A stretch of DNA of 64,000 bases from Streptomyces sp. SID13726 (GCF_010548375.1 NZ_JAAGLY010000025.1:55009-119008); one strand, 5' to 3'; counted from the stretch's first letter, positions 41,863 through 50,670 are shown. A program made the numbers and translations. The notes: generated by a model from the letters alone, not told the origin.

Positions 41863-43449
41863 TCAGAGCAGCGGGATCCTCGTGAACCGCCCCGCCGCCC
41901 GCAGCTCCGCCTCGATGCGCTCCGCCGTGACCCGCAGCTCGGGAAGGATCTCCTCGACGCACTCCCGCTCCGTGCGGCCCGCCGCGTGCAGGGCGACGTT
42001 CACGGCGGCGACCACCCGGCCCGTGCGGTCGTGGAGGGGCACGGCGACGGTGCGCAGGCCGTCCTCCCAGTCCTCGTCGAGCAGGGCGTGGCCCGGGGCG
42101 TCCGCGAGCAGCACCCGGCCCAGGGAGGTCGCCGAGGCGGGCAGCCGGGTGCCGACCCGGATGTCCACGCCCATGATCCGGGGCGAGACGGCCCGTGCCG
42201 TGTACTGGATCTCCGCGGCGGCCGGGCCGGCGTCCGACGGCACCAGGATCGCCAGTGCCGTCGACTCGCCCACCCGCGCGGAGAGGTCCGCCAGGTGGGG
42301 GGCCGCGATGCGGGGGAGGGACGTACGGGACAGGGGCGGGAAGCCCAGGGACAGCACCCGGGGGGTGAGGGAGAAGGTCCGGGACTCCGGCTGCTGGCGG
42401 ACCAGGCCGAGGTGTTCGTAGGTGATCAGCGCCCGGCGGGCCGTCGCCCGGGCCAGGCCGGTCGCCTGGGCCACGTCCGTCAGCGTCAGGGCCGCCCGGC
42501 CCGCGCCGAACGCCGTCAGGACCGTGAGGCCGCGCGCGAGGGACTCGACGAAGTCCCGGCCCAGTTCGTGCTTGGAGGCGCCGGTCCAGGAGGCCAGGCC
42601 CGAGGGCGGCGGGCCGGGCACCGGCTCCGGGGCGGTCGCCAGCTCGCGTTCCATCTCGGCCACGGTCGCCCGCAGCCGAGGCAGCAGGGTGTCGCGCAGC
42701 CCGGTCGCGGTGTGGCGGCTGGTGTGGCTCACGACGCTGGCCACACAGGCGGTCCGGCCCGTGCGCGGGTCCCGTACCGGGACGGAGACCGCCACCAGAC
42801 CCGGCTCGATCAACTGGTCGTCCAGCGCCCAGCCGTCCCGGCCCGCCTGCTCGGCGGTGCGCTCGAACTCCGCGTTGTCGCAGGGCAGTTCACGAGGCGG
42901 TACGGCGGGGAAGCCGCGGTCCGCCGGGTCCGCCGCCCGGCGCTCCCGCCAGGCCCGCCAGTCGGCGTCCGTCCACTCCGCCGCGAACAGGGGCCCCGGC
43001 GCGGTGCGTTCGGCCGGGAGCAGGTCGCCGATGCGGAAGCTGAGGGACATCGCGCGGCGGCGGGTGGCCTGGTGGATGAAGCGGATGCCGTCCCGGTCGG
43101 CGACGGCGAGCGACACCGACTCGTCCAGCTCGTCGGCGAGGGCGTCGGCCCGCCCGGACAGCAGCGCGGGCAGTCGCAGGGCGGCGAGATAGGCGTTGCC
43201 GAGCTCCATGAGCCGGGGGGTGAGCACCGCGTCCCGGCCGTCGAGACGGACGTACCCCATGCGGGCCAGCGTCGAGGTGATCCGGTCGACCGTCGAACGC
43301 GCCAGCCCCGTCGCCCGCTCAAGCCCGCTCAGGCTCAGCGTGCCGCCCGCCCCGGTCAGCTCCCGGAGCACCCGGACCCCCCGGACCAGCGGGGCGACCG
43401 CCTCGTCCGGCACGACGGCGGACAGCGGCGCGGTGGTCTCAGCGGGCAT
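41863..43449 (-). CDS. tandem (dual) IclR family regulator
   Basis: A 528-residue protein consisting of two complete IclR units. Unit 1: HTH near residues 25-75 (LSGLERATGLARSTVDRITSTLARMGYV) and effector domain to about 255. Unit 2: HTH near 290-345 (LTDVAQATGLARATARRALITYEHLGLV) and effector domain to the end. Normal IclR proteins are about 260 residues, so this is a head-to-tail fusion that would form an internal pseudo-dimer. Similar double proteins occur in other actinomycetes. The target is unclear; neighbours are a methyltransferase and an M6 protease. Confidence 0.88.
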   Translation of the reverse strand: MPAETTAPLSAVVPDEAVAPLVRGVRVLRELTGAGGTLSLSGLERATGLARSTVDRITSTLARMGYVRLDGRDAVLTPRLMELGNAYLAALRLPALLSGRADALADELDESVSLAVADRDGIRFIHQATRRRAMSLSFRIGDLLPAERTAPGPLFAAEWTDADWRAWRERRAADPADRGFPAVPPRELPCDNAEFERTAEQAGRDGWALDDQLIEPGLVAVSVPVRDPRTGRTACVASVVSHTSRHTATGLRDTLLPRLRATVAEMERELATAPEPVPGPPPSGLASWTGASKHELGRDFVESLARGLTVLTAFGAGRAALTLTDVAQATGLARATARRALITYEHLGLVRQQPESRTFSLTPRVLSLGFPPLSRTSLPRIAAPHLADLSARVGESTALAILVPSDAGPAAAEIQYTARAVSPRIMGVDIRVGTRLPASATSLGRVLLADAPGHALLDEDWEDGLRTVAVPLHDRTGRVVAAVNVALHAAGRTERECVEEILPELRVTAERIEAELRAAGRFTRIPLL

Positions 43450-43608
43450 CGTTTCTCCGGTACGGCGATCGCGGCACGCCTACGGTAATCCGCCCCACGG
43501 CCCCGGACACCGCCAGCCCCCGGCGACCGGGCCCCTACCCGAGCCGCCCTCCCACGCGCCCGGCCCGCCCCAGGGCCCGCGACGCCGGACTGATCCAAAC
43601 GACAGGCC

Positions 43609-44889
43609 CTACCCCCGCGTCACCCAGACCCGGTAGTTCCCGTCCGCGTCCGCGCTCATCACCCGCACCCGGACTCCCTTGCGCAGGTCCCGGAACTCCT
43701 CGCCGGTGGTGAACGGGGCGTCCGAGAGCTCGGCGTGGACGTTGGGGCTGCGGGTGCAGCCGCCGCTGTTGCGGCGGGAGTCGTAGACCTGGACCGGTCC
43801 CTGTCCGGTGTCCACGTTGGCGTCGACCTTGTAGATCAGCACCCCGGGCCGGCAGACCGTCTCGTCGTTGCCCTCGCGGGTGCGCAGCTCGACCGCGTAT
43901 CCGGTGCGGCGGGAGAGGGGGACGAACAGCAGCTTGGTGCCGGTGCCCGGGCGGGCCAGCGGGGTCAGGGTGTATTCCGAGGTGCCGCGTTCGCTCACGC
44001 AGTTGACCTGCGTCGGGTCCAGCCAGCCCAGCTTCCACTTGTGCCAGCCGAGGAGGTCGTTGTCGGCCCCCCAGTCCTCGCTCATGATGTCCCAGTGGCC
44101 GACCGCGCCCCCGCCCTCGGAGGTGTAGAGGTCGGGCAGGCCGAAGACATGGCCGTTCTCGTGGGGCAGCACCCGGTAGCCGGTCTGCGCGTAGGAGCCG
44201 GAGCCGTCGTCCTGGCGGGAGTACACGAAGGAGGCGTTGGCGACCGGCACCCCGTCGGCGACCGGCGCGTCGACGTTGCCGGCGAAGGTCACCGACAGGA
44301 CGGTGTCCAGCGCGGAGGGACCGGCGTTCGGGGTCACCAGCACGTTCAGGAAGTCGTACGACCGGAAGTCCACCCGGGGATCGGCGGCGGTCACGATGTC
44401 CTGGACCAGCCGGCGGTAGCCGGGGTCGAAGGGGGCGCCGCGCTCTATGCCGTAGGCCCGGAACGGCTTCGGCATCCGCAGCCAGTCGGCGATCGGGGCC
44501 TCGGGCCGGTAGTCGAGACGGCCGTAGGAACTGGTGCGGAACCAGTCCTGGGTCTGCGGGAAGAACTCCCGGAAGCGGTTCTGCGCGGTGCCCGAGCCCG
44601 GTGCGTCGGAGAAGTCGATCATCAGGGTCAGGGCGCGGACGGTGCCGGTGGAGCGCGAGTAGCCGCGGGGGGTGGGCAGGCCCTCGGACATCTGGACGGT
44701 GGGGCCGGAGCTGATCAGACAGGGGCCCTGGGCGGAGCCGCGGGCCAGGGCGATCGGTCCGGCCGCGGTCGGGGTCCCCGGAGCGAGGTGCCCGCTGCCG
44801 GCCGCGGTGCTGAGCGCGAGGGTCAGCGCGGTCACGGAGGCGAGGGCGGCGACCCGGCGCGGGCGTATCCGACGTCTGGTCGACAGCAT
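43609..44889 (-). CDS. secreted M6-family metalloprotease
   Basis: A 426-residue secreted protein: signal peptide (about 1-32), then an M6 (immune inhibitor A-like) domain. RALTLMIDFSDAPGSGTAQNRFREFF begins the fold. The zinc motif is HENGHVFGLPDLY, with the usual catalytic Glu, and the Met-turn region is GHWDIMSEDWG. A beta-rich C-terminal half follows. It would digest extracellular protein. A Crp-type site lies about 120 bases upstream, in the shared region with the TetR gene. Nine cysteine or fewer residues suggest few disulfides. Confidence 0.9.
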   Translation of the reverse strand: MLSTRRRIRPRRVAALASVTALTLALSTAAGSGHLAPGTPTAAGPIALARGSAQGPCLISSGPTVQMSEGLPTPRGYSRSTGTVRALTLMIDFSDAPGSGTAQNRFREFFPQTQDWFRTSSYGRLDYRPEAPIADWLRMPKPFRAYGIERGAPFDPGYRRLVQDIVTAADPRVDFRSYDFLNVLVTPNAGPSALDTVLSVTFAGNVDAPVADGVPVANASFVYSRQDDGSGSYAQTGYRVLPHENGHVFGLPDLYTSEGGGAVGHWDIMSEDWGADNDLLGWHKWKLGWLDPTQVNCVSERGTSEYTLTPLARPGTGTKLLFVPLSRRTGYAVELRTREGNDETVCRPGVLIYKVDANVDTGQGPVQVYDSRRNSGGCTRSPNVHAELSDAPFTTGEEFRDLRKGVRVRVMSADADGNYRVWVTRG

Positions 44890-45007
44890 GCGGGCACCCT
44901 TCGCAGCGCGGCAGCCGCTGGTCGGAAGGCTGCACCTGTTCGATCACCCTCTGCCGGGGGCGGGTCGGGCGCGCGCTGGAGGAGACCGAACGTGGGTATC
45001 CCGGGGC

Positions 45008-45025
45008 GTGTGACTCAGGTCACAC
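45008..45025. promoter_or_regulatory. Crp-type binding site
   Basis: GTGTGAC-TCAG-GTCACAC, a perfect 7-bp-arm palindrome that fits both TGTGA-N6-TCACA and the Streptomyces Crp pattern GTG-N6-GNCAC. It lies midway between the divergent M6 protease and TetR genes. Confidence 0.65.
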
Positions 45026-45052
45026 CACATCTTCTCCTCAACCTGAAATAAC

Positions 45053-45109
45053 CGGGGAGCGTCTCCCCGTTTAGACCTGTGTCCGAGCGAAACGGGGACC
45101 ACTTCCCCG
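45053..45109. promoter_or_regulatory. two inverted repeats, putative TetR operators
   Basis: CGGGGAG-CGT-CTCCCCG at 45053-45069 and CGGGGA-CCACT-TCCCCG at 45093-45109, centred 40 bases apart and 33-90 bases upstream of the tetR GTG. Probably bound by the TetR protein encoded next to them. Confidence 0.6.
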
Positions 45110-45141
45110 GATCGCGAAACCAGCCCCGAGGGGAGCACACC

Positions 45142-45786
45142 GTGACCGCCACGACGACCGCGCAGCGCAAGGTGCCCCGGCCCCGAGCCGACGCCCAGCG
45201 CAACCGTGAGCGGATCGTCACCGCCGCCCGCGAGATGTTCACCGAGTTCGGCCCCGACGTGCCGCTCGACGACATCGCCCGCCGGGCCGGCGTCGGCAAC
45301 GCCACGGTGTACCGCAACTTCCCCGACCGCGACGCGCTGGTCCGCGAGGTCGTCTGCTCCGTCATGGACCGGACGTCCGAGGCGGCCGAACTCGCGCTCG
45401 CGGAGACCGGGGACGCCTTCGAGGCGCTGGAGCGCTTCGTGCACGCGTCCGCCGACGAGCGGATCACCGCTCTGTGCCCGATGGTCCAGAGCACCTTCGA
45501 CCAGTACCACCCCGACCTGGTGGCGTCCCGCGAACGGATCGAGCAGCTCGTCGAGCAGCTCATGGACCGGGCAAGGGCGGCCGGTCAGCTCCGCGGGGAC
45601 GTGAGCGTCGGCGACCTGATGGTCGCCGTGGCCCAGCTGTCCCGGCCCCCGGCCGGCACCGGCTGCATGGTCCTCGACGGGTTCGTACACCGCACTCTTC
45701 AGGTGTTCCTGGACGGACTGCGGGCCCCGGCCCGGTCCGTGCTCCCGGGGACGGCCGTGACGATGGAGGGCCTCCGCCAGTCCTGA
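45142..45786 (+). CDS. TetR family transcriptional regulator
   Basis: A 214-residue repressor. The N-terminal HTH (about 15-62) reads NRERIVTAAREMFTEFGPDVPLDDIARRAGVGNATVYRNFPDRDALVREV. The C-terminal ligand domain is variable. GTG 45142 has GGGGAG upstream and is preferred over the in-frame ATG-like start at 45079, which would place the operators inside the gene. It is followed after 86 bases by a DHA2 exporter, its likely target, and two CGGGGA palindromes upstream suggest autorepression. Confidence 0.9.
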   Translation: MTATTTAQRKVPRPRADAQRNRERIVTAAREMFTEFGPDVPLDDIARRAGVGNATVYRNFPDRDALVREVVCSVMDRTSEAAELALAETGDAFEALERFVHASADERITALCPMVQSTFDQYHPDLVASRERIEQLVEQLMDRARAAGQLRGDVSVGDLMVAVAQLSRPPAGTGCMVLDGFVHRTLQVFLDGLRAPARSVLPGTAVTMEGLRQS

Positions 45787-45872
45787 CCGATTAGTTCAGA
45801 GCAGCTCCGCAGTCTCCATCAGCAGTTCTTCGTTCCCTTTTTCCGTACCGAAGTCCCGAAGTGGGTACCCCC

Positions 45873-47414
45873 ATGTCTGAAACAGCCGCAAAGGCTTCCG
45901 GCGCACCGGCCGCGTCCGGTGACGCCAACCGCTGGAAAGCGCTGGTCTTCATCGCGCTCGCCCAGCTGATGGTCGTGCTCGACGCGACCATCGTGAACAT
46001 CGCCCTCCCGTCGGCCCAGACCGACCTGGGCATCTCCGACGGCAACCGGCAGTGGGTCGTCACGGCCTACGCCCTCGCCTTCGGCGGACTCCTGCTCTTC
46101 GGCGGCCGCATAGCCGACCTGTGGGGCCGCAAGAACGCCTTCGTCGTCGGCCTGATCGGCTTCGCCGGCGCCTCCGCGCTCGGCGGCGCGGCCACCAACG
46201 AGGCCATGATGTTCGGCGCCCGCGCCCTCCAGGGCGTCTTCGGCGCACTGCTCGCGCCCGCCGCGCTCTCCCTGCTCGCCGTGATGTTCACGGACGCCAA
46301 GGAGCGTGCCAAGGCGTTCGGCATCTACGGCGCCATCGCCGGTGGTGGCGGTGCGGTGGGCTTCATCCTCGGCGGTGTGCTGACCGAGTACATGGACTGG
46401 CGCTGGACCTTCTTCGTGAACATCCCGTTCGCGATCGTCGCCGCGCTCGGCGCGTACTTCGTCATCCGTGAGCCCGAGGGCGGCCGCAACCGCAACCCGC
46501 TCGACATCCCCGGCGTCCTGCTGTCCACCCTGGGCCTGGTCGCGCTGGTCTACGGCTTCACCCGCGCCGAGTCCGACGGCTGGGGGGACTCCGTGACCGT
46601 CGGCATGTTCGTCGCGTCGGCCGTCCTGCTGATCGCCTTCGTCGTCACCGAGGCCAGGGTCAAGGCCCCGCTGCTGCCGCTGCGCGTGATCACCGACCGC
46701 AACCGCGGCGGTATCTACCTCTCGCTCGGCATCGCGATCATCGCGATGTTCGGCACCTTCCTGTTCCTCACCTACTACCTCCAGATCGTGAAGGGCTACA
46801 CGCCGATCAAGACCGGCTTCGCCTTCATGCCGATGATCGTCGGCATGATGGTCGGCTCGACCCAGATCGGCACCCGTCTGATGACCCGCCTGCCGGCCCG
46901 CCTGCTGATGGGCCCCGGCTTCCTGGTCGCCGCGGTCGGCATGCTGCTGATGACGCAGCTGGAGATCGGGTCGTCGTACGCCTCGACGATCCTGCCCGCC
47001 ATGCTGCTGCTCGGCCTCGGCATGGGTACGGCCTTCATGCCGGCCATGTCCCTGGCCACCCTGGGCGTCGAGCCGCGTGACGCGGGTGTCGCCTCCGCGA
47101 TGGTCAACACCTCGCAGCAGGTGGGCGGCGCGATCGGTACGGCCCTGCTGAACACGATCGCCGCGTCGGCCACGACCTCGTACATCAAGGACCACATCGG
47201 CTCCGCGACCTCCAAGTCCCAGCAGCAGCTGGTGGCCCTGGAGGGCCAGGTGCACGGCTACACCAACGCCATCTGGTTCGCCGTCGGCATGCTGGTGCTG
47301 GCCGCGGCGATCGTCGTGACCCTGGTGAACGCCGGCCGTCCGGACACGACCACCGTGGCCGGGTCCGGAGAGGGCGCCGAGGAGGAGCTGGCGGTGCCGG
47401 TCGTCGCCCACTGA
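45873..47414 (+). CDS. MFS drug exporter, DHA2 (14-TMS) family
   Basis: A 513-residue proton-driven multidrug exporter of the EmrB/QacA group with 14 expected helices. The first helix has ALAQLMVVLDATIVNIALPSAQTDLGIS with the family motif D-x-TIVNIALP, followed by WVVTAYALAFGGLLLFGGRIADLWGRK (motif A). Motif C-like glycine-rich IAGGGGAVGFILGGVLTEY follows. The end tail is acidic. ATG 45873 is chosen over GTG 45861 but neither has a strong ribosome site. The upstream TetR gene is its probable regulator; a strong terminator follows. Confidence 0.9.
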   Translation: MSETAAKASGAPAASGDANRWKALVFIALAQLMVVLDATIVNIALPSAQTDLGISDGNRQWVVTAYALAFGGLLLFGGRIADLWGRKNAFVVGLIGFAGASALGGAATNEAMMFGARALQGVFGALLAPAALSLLAVMFTDAKERAKAFGIYGAIAGGGGAVGFILGGVLTEYMDWRWTFFVNIPFAIVAALGAYFVIREPEGGRNRNPLDIPGVLLSTLGLVALVYGFTRAESDGWGDSVTVGMFVASAVLLIAFVVTEARVKAPLLPLRVITDRNRGGIYLSLGIAIIAMFGTFLFLTYYLQIVKGYTPIKTGFAFMPMIVGMMVGSTQIGTRLMTRLPARLLMGPGFLVAAVGMLLMTQLEIGSSYASTILPAMLLLGLGMGTAFMPAMSLATLGVEPRDAGVASAMVNTSQQVGGAIGTALLNTIAASATTSYIKDHIGSATSKSQQQLVALEGQVHGYTNAIWFAVGMLVLAAAIVVTLVNAGRPDTTTVAGSGEGAEEELAVPVVAH

Positions 47415-47447
47415 CGGCGACCGTCCGGTCGTACCCCTTCGAGAACC

Positions 47448-47484
47448 TCGTACGTACGGGGATGGGGACGCTCCGTACGTACGA
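47448..47484. terminator. bidirectional terminator between MFS and MarR genes
   Basis: TCGTACGTACGG (47448-47459) and CCGTACGTACGA (47473-47484) form a perfect 12-bp stem with a 13-base loop between convergent genes. Confidence 0.85.
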
Positions 47485-47520
47485 CCCCAGGAACTGCCCT
47501 GGTCCCGCTGGGTGAGCGGC

Positions 47521-48030
47521 TCAGCGGAGCCAGGGCAGGTCCGCACCCGCTTCGTTCGGCTGGAGTCCCTCGGCGACGATCTGCATGATCTCGCCGAGGG
47601 ACTTCTGCTGCTCCGGGGAGAGCCGGTCGAAGACGGCGTTGCGCACGGCCCGCACATGGCCCGGCGCGGCGCCCTGGAGCATCTCCAGGCCCGGGTCGGT
47701 CAGGACGGCGAACTGCCCGCGCTTGTCGTCCGTGCAGTCCTCCCGGCGCACCCAGCCGTTGCGCTCAAGGCGCGCGATGGCGTGCGAGAGCCGGGACCGG
47801 GTGATCTTCGCCTTCATGGCCAGCTCGGTCATCCGCAGCCGCCGCCGCGGGGCCTCGGCGAGGCCCACCAGCAGTCCGTAGTAGATGTGCGGCATGCCCG
47901 CGTCCCGCTGGAGCTGGCGGTCGAGGTGATCCTCCAGCAGGGTCGTGGCGTGCACGTAGGAACGCCAGACGCGCTGCTCTTCTTCGTCGAGCCACCGGGG
48001 CTCCTCATCGGGGACGGATGCCGTGTTCAT
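47521..48030 (-). CDS. MarR family transcriptional regulator
   Basis: A 169-residue winged-helix regulator. The HTH and wing (about 65-120) read LRMTELAMKAKITRSRLSHAIARLERNGWVRREDCTDDKRGQFAVLTDPG. Start ATG 48030. The gene is divergent from the DODA-type dioxygenase gene, and the AT-rich 118-base gap contains two GAAGC-type palindromes. It probably represses the dioxygenase gene and itself and is released by a phenolic ligand, as is usual for MarR proteins; that is inferred. Confidence 0.9.
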   Translation of the reverse strand: MNTASVPDEEPRWLDEEEQRVWRSYVHATTLLEDHLDRQLQRDAGMPHIYYGLLVGLAEAPRRRLRMTELAMKAKITRSRLSHAIARLERNGWVRREDCTDDKRGQFAVLTDPGLEMLQGAAPGHVRAVRNAVFDRLSPEQQKSLGEIMQIVAEGLQPNEAGADLPWLR

Positions 48031-48055
48031 GTATCCCACTCTACGAGCTCTCTCC

Positions 48056-48113
48056 TTGAAGCTTAAACAAATGAGGCGTACAGTCATGTGAGTAGAAGCT
48101 TTAAATTTGAAGC
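48056..48113. promoter_or_regulatory. MarR operator candidates in divergent promoter
   Basis: TTGAAGCTTAAA at 48056-48067 and GCTTTAAATTTGAAGC at 48098-48113 (16-base palindrome with one mismatch pair) share TTGAAGC half-sites. They are the AT-rich exception in this region and lie between the marR and dioxygenase genes. Confidence 0.6.
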
Positions 48114-48147
48114 ACTCGACATCGGAAGTTCCGGAGGAGTCACCGCC

Positions 48148-48939
48148 ATGGCCGCCGACACGCAGGAGCGCATGCCCGCCCTCTATCTGAGCCACGGCGC
48201 CCCGCCGCTCGCCGACGACCCCATCTGGCCCGGCGAACTGGCCGCCTGGTCCGCGGACCTGCCCCGCCCCAAGGCGATCCTCATGGTCTCCGCCCACTGG
48301 GAGGAGGCTCCCCTCGCGATCGGCGCGGTGACGCCCGTCCCGCTCGTCTACGACTTCTGGGGCTTCCCCGAGCACTACTACCGGGTGACCTACGACGCTC
48401 CCGGCGCCCCCGAACTCGCCGAGTCCGTACGCAAGTTGCTGCGCGCCCCCGGAATCCCCGTGCAGGACGTCCCGGACCGCGGCCTGGACCACGGCGCGTA
48501 CGTCCCCCTCGTCGAGATGTTCCCCGAGGCCGACATCCCAGTCCTCCAGATCTCCATGCCGACCCTCGACCCGGTCCGGCTGATGGAGATCGGCCGCAAG
48601 CTCGCCCCGCTGCGCGACGAGGGCGTCCTGATCGTCGGCTCCGGCTTCTTCACCCACAACCTCGCCGCCCTGCGCCACACCGGCTCCGGAGTGCCCACCT
48701 GGTCCTCGGAGTTCGACGACTGGGGCCGGCGGGCGCTGGAGGCGCGGGACGTGGACTCCCTGCTCGACTTCCTCGACAAGGCCCCGGCCGGGCGCTACGC
48801 CCACCCCCGCACCGAGCACTTCGCCCCTCTCTTCGTCACCATGGGCGCGGCCGACGTGACCGGCGAACTGGACGCGCAGCGGTCCGTCATCGACGGGTTC
48901 TGGATGGGGATGGCCAAGCGGTCGGTGCAGTTCGGCTGA
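48148..48939 (+). CDS. DODA-type extradiol ring-cleaving dioxygenase
   Basis: A 263-residue LigB-superfamily enzyme of the 4,5-DOPA dioxygenase type (YgiD/DODA), which opens catechol rings next to the hydroxyls using non-haem metal. Metal-binding His residues are visible in LYLSHGAPP, MVSAHWEEA and the acid/base region GLDHGAYVPLVEMFPEADIPVLQIS; GSGFFTHNLAAL completes the site. The ATG at 48148 has GGAGGAG upstream; the frame back to 48088 crosses the operator. It is probably controlled by the divergent MarR protein. The natural substrate is unknown. Confidence 0.92.
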   Translation: MAADTQERMPALYLSHGAPPLADDPIWPGELAAWSADLPRPKAILMVSAHWEEAPLAIGAVTPVPLVYDFWGFPEHYYRVTYDAPGAPELAESVRKLLRAPGIPVQDVPDRGLDHGAYVPLVEMFPEADIPVLQISMPTLDPVRLMEIGRKLAPLRDEGVLIVGSGFFTHNLAALRHTGSGVPTWSSEFDDWGRRALEARDVDSLLDFLDKAPAGRYAHPRTEHFAPLFVTMGAADVTGELDAQRSVIDGFWMGMAKRSVQFG

Positions 48940-48960
48940 GCCGCGGGGCCTCGGTGGGGG

Positions 48961-49479
48961 CTACAGGTCCTTCTCGTACCAGGCCACGTCCCAGTAGCGG
49001 CCGAACTTGCGGCCCACTTCCCGGTAGGTGCCGACGTACCGGAACCCGAAGCGTTCATGCAGCCGCGTGGACGCTTCGTTGGGCTGCGCGATGCCGGCGT
49101 AGGCGCGGTGCAGATCCTCGGTCGACAGTGCCTCGAAGAGGGCCTTGTAGAGAAGTGTGCCGATCCCGCGGCCACCCGCCTGGGGGGCGAGGTAGGCGGT
49201 CACCTCCACGGAGGTGGCGTAGGCCTGCTTGGTGCGGAACGGGCTTGATGTGACGTAGCCCAGAATCTCCTGTGTGTCCACGTCTGTGGCAACCATCAGA
49301 CGGTACGGGCCGTCTTCAGGGTGGGAGAGCAGCCAAGGGCGGCGCTCCTCCGGAGAGAAGACGGCGGTGTCGAACGTGATGGGCGTCTCACGTACGTAGT
49401 GGTTGTAGATGTCGGTGAGAGCGGCGAGGTCAGCCTCGACTCCCGGCCTGACCTGCACCTCTGTAGGTTCCGACGACAT
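48961..49479 (-). CDS. GNAT acetyltransferase, phosphinothricin acetyltransferase-like
   Basis: A 172-residue GNAT enzyme of the PAT/Bar subgroup. VRPGVEADLAALTDIYNHYVRETPITFDT at the start and the tail GFRYVGTYREVGRKFGRYWDVAWYEKDL are typical. The acetyl-CoA loop is QAGGRGIGTLLYKALFE. PAT enzymes N-acetylate phosphinothricin-type compounds; many homologues act on methionine sulfone or other amines. ATG 49479 follows GAGGAGG. It is divergent from hrdD, an arrangement I recall from S. coelicolor, where the PAT-like gene next to hrdD can give bialaphos resistance. Confidence 0.9.
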   Translation of the reverse strand: MSSEPTEVQVRPGVEADLAALTDIYNHYVRETPITFDTAVFSPEERRPWLLSHPEDGPYRLMVATDVDTQEILGYVTSSPFRTKQAYATSVEVTAYLAPQAGGRGIGTLLYKALFEALSTEDLHRAYAGIAQPNEASTRLHERFGFRYVGTYREVGRKFGRYWDVAWYEKDL

Positions 49480-49539
49480 CACGCCTCCTCGTGTGGCGGC
49501 ACAGGGTACTGCAAGATCAGAAAAATAGGGGGACGGGTT

Positions 49540-49566
49540 GGGAATTCTGTCCGGTTTCCAGTCGTT
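49540..49566 (+). promoter_or_regulatory. SigR-type promoter of hrdD
   Basis: GGGAAT (49540-49545), an 18-base spacer and GTT (49564-49566) match the SigR pattern GGAAT-N18-GTT. In S. coelicolor hrdD is a known SigR target. The hrdD start is about 100 bases downstream. Confidence 0.75.
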
Positions 49567-49671
49567 GTTTCCATCGGATGCAGGGCACCCGAGAAGAGTC
49601 CGGAAGCAGCCGGAGCCGGGGACCAGCGTCCGAAGGACCACCCGCTGACCCACCATCGCAAGGGAGCACGC

Positions 49672-50670
49672 ATGGCAACCCGTGCCGTCGCCCGTCGTAA
49701 GTCCGCCACCGGCGGTTCTGCCGACGCGGCCCGCAGTGTTCGCGTCCATGGCGGCGAGATCGCCGACCGCGACCTGGTCGGCATGTACCTCGACGAGATC
49801 GCGCGTACACCGCTGCTCGACGCCGCCAAGGAGGTCGAGCTGTCCCAGATCATCGAGGCGGGAGTGTTCGCCCGCCAGGTCCTCGACGGGTTCGAGGAAG
49901 CCAAGGCGGACGCCACCCGCGAGGAGCTTGAGGCCCTGGTCGAGGAGAGCGAGCGCGCCAAGGACGTGTTCATCCGCTCCAACCTCCGCCTGGTCGTCGC
50001 CGTGGCCCGCCGCTACCCCCGCAGCGGTCTGCCGCTCCTCGACCTGATCCAGGAGGGGAACGCCGGCCTGGTGCGCGCGGTCGAGAAGTTCGACTACCGC
50101 AAGGGCTTCAAGTTCTCGACGTACGCGACCTGGTGGATCCGTCAGGCCATCACCCGCTCCATCGCCGACCAGTCCCGCACCATCCGGCTCCCCGTCCACC
50201 TCGTGGAGGAGCTGGGCCGCATCCGCCGCGTGCAGCGCGAGTTCAACCGCGAGCACGGCCGCGACCCGGAGCCCGCGGAGATCGCCGCCGAGCTGGGCTC
50301 CAACGCCGAGCGCGTGACGGACGTCCTGGACTGGGCCCGCGACCCGGTCTCGCTGAACATGTCGGTGGACGACGACGGCGACACGCAGTTCGGTGACCTC
50401 CTGGAGGACACCTCGGCGGTCTCCCCCGAGCAGTCCGTCCTGACCCTGCTGCGCAGCGAGGAGCTGGACGACCTGATCGGCCGCCTCGACCAGCGCACCG
50501 CGTCCATCATCAAGATGCGGTACGGCATCGAGGACGGGCGCGAGCGGACGCTGACCGAGGTCGGCAAGGAGCACGGGCTCACCCGTGAGCGGATCCGGCA
50601 GATCGAGAAGCACGCCCTGCTGGAGCTGAAGAAGCTGGCGCGGGATACCGGGTTCGACGCGGCGGCGTAG
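49672..50670 (+). CDS. hrdD: principal-type sigma factor HrdD
   Basis: A 332-residue group 2 sigma factor, the same length as S. coelicolor HrdD and, from memory, nearly the same start (MATRAVARR). Region 1.2 is VGMYLDEIARTPLLDAAKEVELSQ, region 2 includes FIRSNLRLVVAVARRY, GLPLLDLIQEGNAGLVRAVEKFDYRKGFKFSTYATWWIRQAITRSI, region 3 RLPVHLVEELGRI, and region 4.2 LTEVGKEHGLTRERIRQIEKHALLELKKLA. ATG 49672 has AGGGAG upstream; the longer frame to 49321 is not used. HrdD is dispensable for growth and is induced under thiol and wall stress in model species; a SigR-type promoter here agrees. Confidence 0.95.
   Translation: MATRAVARRKSATGGSADAARSVRVHGGEIADRDLVGMYLDEIARTPLLDAAKEVELSQIIEAGVFARQVLDGFEEAKADATREELEALVEESERAKDVFIRSNLRLVVAVARRYPRSGLPLLDLIQEGNAGLVRAVEKFDYRKGFKFSTYATWWIRQAITRSIADQSRTIRLPVHLVEELGRIRRVQREFNREHGRDPEPAEIAAELGSNAERVTDVLDWARDPVSLNMSVDDDGDTQFGDLLEDTSAVSPEQSVLTLLRSEELDDLIGRLDQRTASIIKMRYGIEDGRERTLTEVGKEHGLTRERIRQIEKHALLELKKLARDTGFDAAA

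Noticed and set aside
45819..47657. 612-codon minus-strand open frame over the DHA2 exporter
   Set aside because: Antisense shadow; Gln/His/Asp-rich low-complexity translation.
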